Shown: positions 1-7,299, numbered from the stretch's first letter. The stretch is DNA of 36,683 nucleotides from Oscillibacter sp. (GCA_022797935.1 JAAWLO010000016.1:1-36683); one strand, 5' to 3'. Program-made: numbers and translations. Notes: generated from the sequence alone by a model not told the origin.

Positions 1-8
1 GCCTCCCC

Positions 9-217
9 GCCCGTCAGGGCGAGTACAACCTTCCCCCTTCGGGGAAAAAAGCAACCCCCTCCTATCAGAGAAAAAACCATTCCCCGTTGGGGAAAAACCA
101 CAATGTCCCCTCGGAGAGGAAACCCGTTCCCCGTTCGGGGAAAAACCGAATCCACCCTTGCAGAGGAAGAAACAAACTCCTCTAAAGGGGTTCCCAAAAA
201 TTTCCCCCAGGGAGAAA
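9..217 (+). repeat. Tandem array of about eight imperfect ~25-bp hairpin units
   Basis: A short hairpin (GCCC-GTCA-GGGC, 9-20) is followed by a degenerate tandem array. Each unit is a C-run, a short loop and a G-run followed by an A-tract. Unit starts near 31, 55, 80, 106, 127, 153, 178 and 202 give a period of 21-26 bp. The clearest units are TTCCCCCTTCGGGGAA (31-46) and TTCCCCGTTCGGGGAA (127-142). The array stops about 25 bp before the promoter of the EF-G-like gene. A diverged copy in opposite orientation lies at the right end of the window, also just upstream of a promoter. The A-tracts follow the hairpins on this strand, so these are not ordinary intrinsic terminators. No protein-coding ORF fits. 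Confidence 0.8.
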
Positions 218-240
218 TGTACAATTCATCAAAATTCCTG

Positions 241-269
241 TTGTAAAACGCCGTCAGATGTTGTATAAT
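241..269 (+). promoter_or_regulatory. Sigma-A promoter of the EF-G-like gene
   Basis: A -35 TTGTAA (241-246) and a consensus -10 TATAAT (264-269) are separated by exactly 17 bp. Transcription would start near 276. The leader contains a hairpin (GTCT-GCGGC-TTC-GCCGC-AA-AGAC, 282-304) shortly before the ribosome binding site. Confidence 0.8.
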
Positions 270-329
270 TCAACCATTGGAGTCTGCGGCTTCGCCGCAA
301 AGACCGCAAAGATAAGGAGTGGAACAACC

Positions 330-2399
330 ATGAGCTATTCAGTACAGAACATCCGCAACGTCTGTCTGCTGGGGCACAGCGGCAGCGGCAAAACCGCCCT
401 GACCGAGAGCCTGCTCTACATGACCGGCGCCATTGATAGAATGGGCCGCGCCGCCGACGGAAACACCGTCTGTGACTTCGACCCGGAGGAGACCCGGCGG
501 CAGATTTCCCTCTCTACCGCCGTGGCCCCCCTGGAGTACAAGGGCTGCCGCATCAACATGCTGGACACTCCCGGCGCCTTCGACTTCGCCGGTGAGGCTA
601 TGGCCGCCCTGCGGGCCGCCGACGCCGCAATTATCGTCTGCTCCGCCAAGGACGGTATTTCCGTGGGCCTGGAGAAGGCCTGGAAGTACTGCGAAGAGCG
701 GAATATGCCCCGCTTTATCTACATCTCCAAGACCGACGAGGACAACAGCGATTACAACGCTACCTTCGAGGCCCTGCGGGAGCGCTTTGGAAAGAAAATC
801 GCCCCCATTGTGGTCCCGATCTGGGATGGCGCACATAAGGTTACCGGCATTATCGACGTGCTGAACAAGCGGGCTTATGAGATGCAGAATCTCAAGCGGG
901 TGGAAATTGATCTCCCCGAGGACAAAAATGCCGTAGTCGCCGAGTTCAACGACGCGCTGAAGGAGTCCGTAGCCGAAACCAGCGAGGAGTTCATGGACAA
1001 GTTCTTCGGCGGCGAGGATTTCACGTATGCTGAGATGATTCAGGGCCTGCGCCAGGGCGTCCGGGACCTGAGCCTCTTCCCGGTCCTCTGCGGCTCTGCC
1101 ATCAACTGCCTGGGTTCCCTGATGCTGATGGACCACATTGCCGACCTCCTGCCCAACCCTGTGGAGGGTAACTACCACAAGGCAACCAAGGCCGACGGCG
1201 AGACCGAAGAGTTCGTGGTCTCTCCCGGAGGCGTGCCCACCGCGTTCGTGTTCAAGACCATTTCGGACCAGTACGGCAAATACTCCTTCGTGAAGGTCCT
1301 CTCCGGTTCGATTACGCCGGATATGCCCATGGTCAATGCCCGCACCGGCGAGAAAGTGAAGCTGGGCCGTCTGTATACCATCCGCGGCAAGAAGAACAGC
1401 GAAGTGAAGGAACTGGTCTGCGGCGATATCGGCGCCATTGCCAAGATGGACATCAAGACCGGCGACACGCTCTGCGACGAACGGAAAGTCGTCACCCTCA
1501 AGCCCATTCCCTTTGCCGAGCCCTGCTATTCTGTGGCCATCCTGCCCAAGACCCGGGGTCAGGAGGATAAGATTGCACAGGGCCTGAACCGCCTGAACGA
1601 GGAGGATCCCACCTTCACGGTGGTGAACAATGCCGAAACCCATCAGATGGTGGTTTCCGGCGCCGGTGACATGCAGATGGATGTGCTGGTCAGCAAGCTG
1701 AAGAGCCGGTTTAACGTGGAAGCGGAGCTGAAGCCCACGCGGGTACCCTATCGGGAGAAAATCCGCAAGACGGTTCAAAAGCAGGGACGGCACAAGAAGC
1801 AGACCGGCGGCAGCGGCCAGTTCGGCGATGTGTGGGTCCGGTTTGAGTACAACCCCGACGAGGAGCAGATGGTCTTTGCCGAGGAGGTCTTTGGCGGTTC
1901 TGTGCCCCGGAACTTCTTCCCGGCAGTGGAAAAGGGTCTGCGGGAGGCTTGTGCCCACGGTCCCCTGGCGGGCTATCCGGTAGTGAACCTGAAGGCCGTG
2001 CTGTATGATGGCTCCTATCACCCGGTGGATTCCTCGGAAATCGCCTTCAAGACCGCCGCTCAGCTGGCCTACAAGGCTGCCATGCCGGAGGCCAGCCCGG
2101 TGCTGCTGGAGCCCATTGGCGAGCTGAAGGTTACTGTGCCCGAGAACTACACCGGCGACGTCATGGGTGACATCTCCAAGCGCCGGGGCACCCCCATGGG
2201 CATGGACCCCACCGGGGACGGCACGCAGGTGATTACTGCCGAGGTTCCCATGGCAGAGATGAGTACATACGCGATTGATTTGCGTGCCATGACCCAAAGC
2301 CGGGGCAGCTTTACTTTCCACTTTGTCCGCTATCAGGACTGCCCCCCTGCCGCGCAGGAGAAGGCCATTGCCGAGGCCAAGGCTATGGCTGAGTCTTAA
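330..2399 (+). CDS. Elongation factor G-like translational GTPase (EF-G paralogue)
   Basis: A 689-residue multidomain GTPase of EF-G length. Visible motifs are the P-loop GHSGSGKT (residues 15-22), the G3 motif DTPGAFDF (79-86) and a G4-like SKTD (133-136) where NKxD is usual. EF-G domains II-V follow, including the domain IV/V region near the C-terminus (YTGDVMGDISKRRG). In true EF-G the G3 motif reads DTPGHVDF; the histidine that activates the hydrolytic water is alanine here. Substitution at this site is typical of the EF-G-like (EFG2/FusA2) paralogue group, so this is probably not the main translocase. The start at 330 is chosen over an in-frame ATG at 258 because AAGGAGT lies 10 bp upstream and the protein then begins at the family's usual N-terminus. 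It has its own promoter and appears monocistronic. Confidence 0.9.
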   Translation: MSYSVQNIRNVCLLGHSGSGKTALTESLLYMTGAIDRMGRAADGNTVCDFDPEETRRQISLSTAVAPLEYKGCRINMLDTPGAFDFAGEAMAALRAADAAIIVCSAKDGISVGLEKAWKYCEERNMPRFIYISKTDEDNSDYNATFEALRERFGKKIAPIVVPIWDGAHKVTGIIDVLNKRAYEMQNLKRVEIDLPEDKNAVVAEFNDALKESVAETSEEFMDKFFGGEDFTYAEMIQGLRQGVRDLSLFPVLCGSAINCLGSLMLMDHIADLLPNPVEGNYHKATKADGETEEFVVSPGGVPTAFVFKTISDQYGKYSFVKVLSGSITPDMPMVNARTGEKVKLGRLYTIRGKKNSEVKELVCGDIGAIAKMDIKTGDTLCDERKVVTLKPIPFAEPCYSVAILPKTRGQEDKIAQGLNRLNEEDPTFTVVNNAETHQMVVSGAGDMQMDVLVSKLKSRFNVEAELKPTRVPYREKIRKTVQKQGRHKKQTGGSGQFGDVWVRFEYNPDEEQMVFAEEVFGGSVPRNFFPAVEKGLREACAHGPLAGYPVVNLKAVLYDGSYHPVDSSEIAFKTAAQLAYKAAMPEASPVLLEPIGELKVTVPENYTGDVMGDISKRRGTPMGMDPTGDGTQVITAEVPMAEMSTYAIDLRAMTQSRGSFTFHFVRYQDCPPAAQEKAIAEAKAMAES

Positions 2400-2402
2400 A
2401 AG

Positions 2403-2460
2403 CAAGGGCTCTGCCCCTGCACCCCGCAAGCCCTTTGAAAAGGGCTTGACCCCAAACTTT
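2403..2460 (+). repeat. Dispersed 3'-end repeat, copy A
   Basis: Immediately after the EF-G-like stop codon lies GGGCTCTGCCCCTGCACCCC, then a hairpin AAGCCCTTT-GA-AAAGGGCTT (2428-2447), then AAACTTT. A related block with the same order of elements sits 3' of the HtrA gene on the minus strand (about 31507-31600). Both copies have the same orientation relative to the gene they follow. It is probably a mobile intergenic repeat or a 3'-UTR element. Confidence 0.55.
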
Positions 2461-2527
2461 ATAACGGTTATCGTGTGAGGCTTCCATTGGCGGTGGACCG
2501 GCGCACACATCCGAATTTTACAGCAAA

Positions 2528-2568
2528 CGGGCTGGGTAACGATTCATTCGATACCCAGCCCGTTTTTT
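2528..2568 (+). terminator. Intrinsic terminator
   Basis: An 11-bp perfect stem CGGGCTGGGTA (2528-2538) / TACCCAGCCCG (2552-2562) with a 13-nt loop is followed by TTTTTTT (2563-2569). It is the first strong terminator downstream of the EF-G-like gene. Confidence 0.8.
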
Positions 2569-2618
2569 TCTTTTTTGTCCAAGAGATTTCTTGGATTTTG
2601 CCCATCCATTGCCGCATC

Positions 2619-2663
2619 ATCCCGCAGACGCAGGGCTGAAAGCTCTGTGTTTGCGGGATTTTT
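2619..2663 (+). terminator. Second terminator-like hairpin
   Basis: ATCCCGCAGACGCAG (2619-2633) pairs with CTGTGTTTGCGGGAT (2645-2659) with one or two imperfections and runs into TTTTT. It lies 50 bp beyond the previous terminator, between the EF-G-like gene and the recombinase region. From 2570 to 2785 no coding region was seen. That stretch also holds an 11-bp direct repeat, TGCATGATYGG, at 2736-2746 and 2778-2788 (42 bp apart). Confidence 0.5.
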
Positions 2664-2785
2664 GGCCTCCTGTACGGAAAGGGGGGTATTTTTTCGCTGA
2701 AATGTGCCGGACACGACCCGCTGAACCTCGAAAATTGCATGATTGGCCGAAATAGGATATGCTTTCCAGCGAAGCGCTGCATGAT

Positions 2786-2946
2786 CGGAGCGCATCCAGG
2801 TGAGCGGTACGCCAAGCTGAGATTCCTGGGCGGGAACGGCCTTCGGGAAAGACGCAAAACACGGTCCGGATGCAAGCCTTGTGAAAGAATCGGATACCGG
2901 CAAGGCGGCGGACAGGCGTCACACACTTGCGTACCTATTCTGCCGC
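2786..2946 (+). ncRNA. Candidate structured leader RNA (unassigned)
   Basis: Several nested pairings fall in a non-coding stretch: GCATCC (2792-2797) with GGATGC (2868-2873); GCCTTG (2876-2881) with CAAGGC (2901-2906), enclosing CGG-ATA-CCG (2891-2899); and GCGGACAG with CTGCCGC (about 2907-2946). The segment AATCGGATACCGGC resembles the 3' part of the cobalamin riboswitch core, but the expected upstream core (GGUGAAA loop, B12-box GCCACUG) is not recognisable. A GAGAGGAG ribosome binding site follows. It may be a degenerate riboswitch, another structured RNA or chance. Confidence 0.25.
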
Positions 2947-2978
2947 AGAATCATCCAAAAGAGAGGAGAAATTTACCC

Positions 2979-3086
2979 ATGAGCATGAAAAAAGCGGAAA
3001 CCGGCCGAAAGGAAATCAAGTCCTGTATGGGATGGTCAAATTCTGTCCGTCCCACGTTTCCAAAACAGAAGGAGCGTAATCCGTGA
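2979..3086 (+). CDS. Possible 35-residue ORF, function unknown
   Basis: An ATG preceded by a good Shine-Dalgarno (GAGAGGAG, 2961-2968) opens a 35-codon frame beginning MSMKKAETGRKEIKSCMGWS and rich in Lys/Arg. No family is recognised. It could be a leader peptide, a truncated gene remnant or non-coding. The 16-bp inverted repeat at 3034-3112 overlaps its 3' part. Confidence 0.25.
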   Translation: MSMKKAETGRKEIKSCMGWSNSVRPTFPKQKERNP

Positions 3087-3112
3087 TTTGGGGCAGCGGA
3101 CAGAATTTATCC
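3034..3112. repeat. 16-bp inverted repeat pair upstream of the recombinase
   Basis: GGTCAAATTCTGTCCG (3034-3049) and CGGACAGAATTTATCC (3097-3112) are inverted copies matching at 14 of 16 positions, with a perfect 12-bp core, separated by 47 bp. They lie 64 bp upstream of the recombinase start. They could be recombinase sub-sites, an operator, or the arms of a small invertible or hairpin element. Confidence 0.5.
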
Positions 3113-3175
3113 GTTGATGCGGATGATAAGCGGCTTTCGTACATCAAGAGGAGATCAAACAACGGAGGTGAAAAG

Positions 3176-3784
3176 TTGTCGAACATCTATGGTTATATCC
3201 GTGTCAGCACCCGGGAGCAGAACGAAGACCGCCAGTTGATTGCGCTGCGTGAGATGTCGGTTCCCGAAAAGAACATCTTTCTGGACAAGCAGTCCGGCAA
3301 GGACTTCGACCGGCCGCAGTACACAAAGCTGGTCAAAAAAATCAAGCCGGGCGACCTGCTCTACATCAAGAGCATTGACCGGCTGGGGCGCAACTATGAG
3401 GAAATCCAGAATCAGTGGCGGGTACTGACCAAGGAGAAGGGCGTTGACATTGTGGTGCTGGACATGCCGCTGCTGGACACCCGCCGGGGCAAGGACCTGA
3501 TGGGGACCTTCCTCAGTGATATTGTTCTGCAGGTGCTGTCTTTTGTGGCGGAGAACGAACGTACCAGCATCCGCCAGCGGCAGGCGGAGGGCATTGCGGC
3601 GGCAAAGGCCAGGGGCGTTCGGTTCGGCCGGCCGCCCAGGCCGCTTCCGGAGAACTACTACAGCGCCTATCAGCAGTGGAAAGCCGGAACCATTACCGGA
3701 ACAGCGGCGGCAAAAGAGTGCGGAATGCCCCTGTCTACCTTCCGTTACCGGGCGGAGATTTACGAAAATACAAAGCTGCTGTAA
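3176..3784 (+). CDS. Small serine recombinase (resolvase/invertase family)
   Basis: A 202-residue protein of the size of classical resolvases and invertases. The N-terminal catalytic domain starts NIYGYIRVSTREQ, with the nucleophilic serine at residue 11, followed by IDRLGRNYEEI carrying the conserved arginines. A connecting helix with NERTSIRQRQAEGI leads into the basic segment GVRFGRPPRPLP and a C-terminal helix-turn-helix (GTAAAKECGMPLSTFRYRAE). The start is a TTG at 3176, preceded by GGAGGTG; the in-frame GTG at 3083 lacks a comparable site and would add 31 unrelated residues. No transposase or integron gene is adjacent. A 32-bp dyad with an asymmetric centre lies 9 bp after the stop, and an inverted repeat lies upstream. 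It may therefore resolve or invert DNA locally, but its substrate is not visible here. Confidence 0.9.
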   Translation: MSNIYGYIRVSTREQNEDRQLIALREMSVPEKNIFLDKQSGKDFDRPQYTKLVKKIKPGDLLYIKSIDRLGRNYEEIQNQWRVLTKEKGVDIVVLDMPLLDTRRGKDLMGTFLSDIVLQVLSFVAENERTSIRQRQAEGIAAAKARGVRFGRPPRPLPENYYSAYQQWKAGTITGTAAAKECGMPLSTFRYRAEIYENTKLL

Positions 3785-3792
3785 TGGAAGGG

Positions 3793-3824
3793 ATTTTACA
3801 GAAATGTGTACATTCCTGTAAAAT
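3793..3824. other. 32-bp dyad with asymmetric central GT: candidate serine-recombinase crossover site
   Basis: The left arm ATTTTACAGAAATGT and right arm ACATTCCTGTAAAAT pair at 14 of 15 positions around an unpaired central dinucleotide GT (3808-3809). Serine recombinases of this size typically cleave around a 2-bp centre inside an imperfect dyad of 26-32 bp. The site begins 9 bp after the recombinase stop codon. An operator or a weak AT-rich terminator is the alternative. Confidence 0.5.
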
Positions 3825-3950
3825 ACATCCCTCTTTGTTAAAAAAGAGAATACCACAAAAATGGGCCGTTTTCAATACCTCACACGATATTTTCCAGGGG
3901 CAGAACCGGGTTGCAGGAAGGTACAGCTTTTGAAATCTGGAGGGATTATT

Positions 3951-6900
3951 TTGAAAGAACGTGTGCAGGCGATTGGCCTGTCCTGCCTTCGCTGGATACT
4001 GTTTGCCGCGGCCTCTCTCGGTATTGGACTGCTTATCACGGTCAATGCGCAATGGATTACCGGCGGAACCCTGCCCGGCGTGTGGAGCTGGTCCTTGGAG
4101 CATCCGGCCAACCTGCTGCTGACGGTCCTGTTATACGCCTTGCCAACGGCGGCCTTGGGTGCGCTGACGGGGAAATTGTGGCTTTCCGGGGCGCTGGTGG
4201 GGCTGGCCGGGGCACTATTGGCCCTGGCGGACTATTTCAAAATCACAATCAACGGCTCCCCCCTGGAGTTGGCAGATTTCGGCATGATTGGACAAATAAA
4301 GGCCGTGGCGAACGTAGCGGGGAGTTTGATTCCTCCGGCGGACTTCTGGCTGGCACTGACCGGTCTGGCGTTCTGCGTCCTGCTTCTGGCCTGGGTCCGC
4401 CGCCTGACGGCGCTGGGCGGGCGGGTAAGGTTTCTGACGTTCAGTCTGTGCGCGCTGCTGTTGATGACCCTGCTCGCGCCCTCCTCCGCACGGACGTTTG
4501 GCGAAAAGCTGGGGTTGGACTTCACCATGCGCCTGGACGCCGCTGTCAATCATGAGCGCCACGGATTAACGCTAAGCCTGTGGCGGGACGGCTTCGTGCA
4601 GGACAAGCCCCCTGCGGAGGGCTACGGCGGAGAATACATGCAGGAGGTCTTGGCCAAAATAGACGAATTGCTTCTGGAGGAGGGGGAATCCGCCGCCCCG
4701 GAACAAAGCCCCAACATCATCGTTGTCCTCTCGGAGTCCTTCTTTGATCCCACACGCCTGCCAGGGCTTACATACGACCGGGACCCTGCAGAGTGCTTTC
4801 ACGCCCTGGAAGCGGAGGGAATCAGCGGTACCTTCCACAGTCATCACCTGGGCTATGGCACCGGCAACATTGAGATTTCTATGCTGACCGGCCTGCGGAG
4901 CACGGACCTGCTGCCGGGGACCGATATGTGTTCCATGTACAGTGATGTTTACGAGTATTTCGATTCCCTGGCGGAGCAGTACACGAAAAAGGGCGGCTGG
5001 CAGGCGGAGCTGCTGCACGCATACACGGATGAACTGTATAACCGCACGGGCAATTACCCGTTGCTGGGCTTTGAGAACCTATGGTTTTCCGATGAGATTG
5101 AGGCGCTGGACCTCGCCTGGACGCGGCGTGTTCCAGACGGTTATTACATGCAGGACAGCTATTTCTGCCGTGCGCTTTTGGACCGGCTGAAGAAGATCAA
5201 CGAGGAGGGACGGCGGGCGTTCCTCTATGGGATTACCATGGAAAGCCACCAGCCCTATAAACCGGAGAAGTTCCAAAACCAGTTTCAAGTGTCCCTGACA
5301 GCAGACGGCCTTTCACCGGAAGAGCAGAATGTACTCCGGTCCATGCTGGAGGGGATTGTCCGGGCGGACCAGTCGCTGGGAGAGCTGACGGACAGCTTGC
5401 GGGAGGTTTCCGAACCCACGATTCTGGTCTTCTTCGGAGATCACAGACCTAACCTGACCTTGCCCGATGGCGAGACTGCATACACAAAACTGGGACTGTG
5501 TCCGGGAACGTGGACCTACAACTGGGCCCCGGAACAGTTCAACGACCTTTATTCTACCGATTACCTCATTTGGGCCAACGACGCCGCCTTGCTGAGCGGC
5601 CTGGCTGGGACCCGGCGGGACAGCAGCGTCACCGCCATCGGTCCTCAGCTGCTGGAGCTGACGGGTACGCCGGTCTCCCGCTATTGGGGGCTGATGAAAA
5701 AATGCGCCCAGGTCTGCCTTACCCATACCAGCTTCTACTTTGTGGACGGCCAGGGGCGGCCCAGCGTCAGCCCGGAGGAGGCGGGCCTCTCCCCGGAGGC
5801 GCTGGAACTGCTGGAACTGAGGGACGCCGTCATTTATGACGCCATCTATGGCAAACGGTATATTACCAAAGAGATGAATCTTCCGGCAGGTGAACATGGC
5901 GAAAGCACAGCGGAAGAACAGCGGGCCTCTCCCAATCCTTACCCGGCGGACTTAACCGCAGAGGCAGCCGCCGCGCTTCAACAAGCGCAGATTCTGCCGC
6001 AGGACATCGCTCTGGAAGACCCGGTCAGCCGCGCAATGTTCATTCGCCTGGTGGCCGGGGCACTGGCGGGAGGACCGCTGGAGACCGAAGCCGCCGTGCC
6101 AGGCGAGACCTCCTATGCCCCCTATGTGAAGGCGGGCTACACCATGGGCCTCTTTGCGGACAGCGGGGAGAACCTGAGCTTTACGCCCACGGACGGATTC
6201 CGGATGGGCAGCCGGGGGTATGCGGACATGGAGCGGCCCATCAGCCGGCGTGACGCCGCAGCGATAATTGCCCGGGCCATTCCGGCGAAAGCGGAGGGGA
6301 CCGTCTTCCTTTTGGATGGCGGCGGCTTCCATGAAAATGACCGCCTTTCCTGTGGGGAGGCCGCAGTCTGTGTCTGGAAGATGATGAAAGAACATTGGCC
6401 CAGACCGGCTGCCGCAGAGCAGCAGATTCCGCCGGTGGAAGACATCCTGCGCCGGGATGGACGCATTGTTCATGCCGGAGGTCAGATCGCCGGGGCGGAC
6501 GGGAAGCTCTTCACCTATACAAATTCCGCCGAGGCGCTGGTGAATGCTTACCGCGCCGGAAACCGGGTGATGGAGTTTGACTTTATGCAGACCTCCGACG
6601 GACATTTGGCGGGCATCCACGATTGGAGCAGCGCCGTGTCTCCTTCGATTAGGGATGGAACGCCGCTGTCTTTGGAGGAATGGCTCCAGACAGACGTCTA
6701 TGGCGCATTCACACCGCTCTGTCTGGAGAGCCTGGCGGAATTCATGCGCGAACACCCGGACCTCTACATTGTAACAGACGTGAAAGACGATGGTATTGCC
6801 GCCGCCGGATTGATCGCGGAGTGCTGCCCGGATCTCATGGACCGGTTTATCATACAGATCTATCAGGACAACGAATATGATGAGATTGTGGAGCTTGGAT

Positions 6901-7166
6901 TCCGGCATATCCTTTACACATTGTATAACCTGCCTCCCGCCGATAAACGGGATACAAAAAGCCTGACAGAATTTGCGGCGGAGCATCCGCTGCTGGGCTA
7001 TACCTACCCCAAGGAGCTGCGCAGAGTTTGGCGGTATACGAAAAGGATGAAGGAAATTGGCGTCATGCTGTTTGTGCATACGGTAAACGACCTAAAAGAA
7101 ATCGACGCCTGTTATTCGGAAGGTATTGACGCGGTTTATACAGACAATGTGGACCTCGGCCGCTAG
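3951..7166 (+). CDS. LTA synthase-like sulfatase fused to SLH-like and glycerophosphodiesterase domains
   Basis: A 1071-residue membrane protein. Residues about 14-180 contain roughly five hydrophobic segments. Residues 255-600 form an LtaS/alkaline-phosphatase-type extracellular domain: VVLSESFF (metal-binding Glu262), GYGTGNIEISMLTG (candidate nucleophile Thr304), ESHQPY (His433) and FFGDHRP (Asp497, His498). Residues about 665-815 carry SLH-like repeats (ALEDPVSRAMFIRLVAGAL; PISRRDAAAIIARAI). Residues 838-1071 resemble a GDPD/PI-PLC-like barrel: HAGG (His841), VMEFDF (Glu875, Asp877), GIHDW (His890, Asp891) and TDVKDDG. The start is a TTG at 3951 with GGAGGG 7 bp upstream; the ATG at 3861 has no such site. 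Inference: the protein transfers glycerophosphate-type units and can hydrolyse glycerophosphodiesters on the outer face, anchored to wall polymer by the SLH-like region. Typical LtaS is about 600-650 residues, so this is a fusion. Confidence 0.85.
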   Translation: MKERVQAIGLSCLRWILFAAASLGIGLLITVNAQWITGGTLPGVWSWSLEHPANLLLTVLLYALPTAALGALTGKLWLSGALVGLAGALLALADYFKITINGSPLELADFGMIGQIKAVANVAGSLIPPADFWLALTGLAFCVLLLAWVRRLTALGGRVRFLTFSLCALLLMTLLAPSSARTFGEKLGLDFTMRLDAAVNHERHGLTLSLWRDGFVQDKPPAEGYGGEYMQEVLAKIDELLLEEGESAAPEQSPNIIVVLSESFFDPTRLPGLTYDRDPAECFHALEAEGISGTFHSHHLGYGTGNIEISMLTGLRSTDLLPGTDMCSMYSDVYEYFDSLAEQYTKKGGWQAELLHAYTDELYNRTGNYPLLGFENLWFSDEIEALDLAWTRRVPDGYYMQDSYFCRALLDRLKKINEEGRRAFLYGITMESHQPYKPEKFQNQFQVSLTADGLSPEEQNVLRSMLEGIVRADQSLGELTDSLREVSEPTILVFFGDHRPNLTLPDGETAYTKLGLCPGTWTYNWAPEQFNDLYSTDYLIWANDAALLSGLAGTRRDSSVTAIGPQLLELTGTPVSRYWGLMKKCAQVCLTHTSFYFVDGQGRPSVSPEEAGLSPEALELLELRDAVIYDAIYGKRYITKEMNLPAGEHGESTAEEQRASPNPYPADLTAEAAAALQQAQILPQDIALEDPVSRAMFIRLVAGALAGGPLETEAAVPGETSYAPYVKAGYTMGLFADSGENLSFTPTDGFRMGSRGYADMERPISRRDAAAIIARAIPAKAEGTVFLLDGGGFHENDRLSCGEAAVCVWKMMKEHWPRPAAAEQQIPPVEDILRRDGRIVHAGGQIAGADGKLFTYTNSAEALVNAYRAGNRVMEFDFMQTSDGHLAGIHDWSSAVSPSIRDGTPLSLEEWLQTDVYGAFTPLCLESLAEFMREHPDLYIVTDVKDDGIAAAGLIAECCPDLMDRFIIQIYQDNEYDEIVELGFRHILYTLYNLPPADKRDTKSLTEFAAEHPLLGYTYPKELRRVWRYTKRMKEIGVMLFVHTVNDLKEIDACYSEGIDAVYTDNVDLGR

Positions 7167-7191
7167 ATATGGGAAAATCATCCATTCCGAA

Positions 7192-7230
7192 CGGAGCGGC
7201 GGCGGTCTCCGCCCCTGGCAGAAGTTTTTT
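7192..7230 (+). terminator. Weak terminator-like hairpin after the LtaS fusion
   Basis: GGCGG-TCT-CCGCC (7201-7213), or alternatively CGGAG/CTCCG (7192-7211), is followed after 12 nt by TTTTTT. The stem is short, so the call is tentative. Confidence 0.3.
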
Positions 7231-7299
7231 GAATAAATCATGAATTCTCATCATTTTTTCGGATTGTCGCATTTGCAACTGGCACTCTTGCCTGGAACC

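Noticed and set aside
1-230. CRISPR array
   Set aside because: The units are degenerate hairpins of ~25 bp repeating back to back, without identical repeats separated by unique spacers, and no cas gene is present.
339-2510. 723-codon minus-strand frame opposite the EF-G-like gene
   Set aside because: It is the shadow of a high-GC gene; its translation has low-complexity His/Gly/Leu composition and no recognisable domain.
2468-2926. Overlapping minus-strand frames of 101-152 codons upstream of the recombinase
   Set aside because: They cross two terminator-like hairpins, lack good ribosome binding sites and show no domain.
3793-3830. Reading the post-recombinase dyad as an intrinsic terminator
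   Set aside because: The stem is AT-rich and lacks a following T-tract; the near-perfect arms and asymmetric 2-bp centre fit a protein-binding or crossover site better.
7280-7290. Sigma-54-like promoter (TGGCAC ... TTGC) before rubrerythrin
   Set aside because: The two blocks are separated by only 2 bp instead of 5, and an extended -10 sigma-A element lies nearby.
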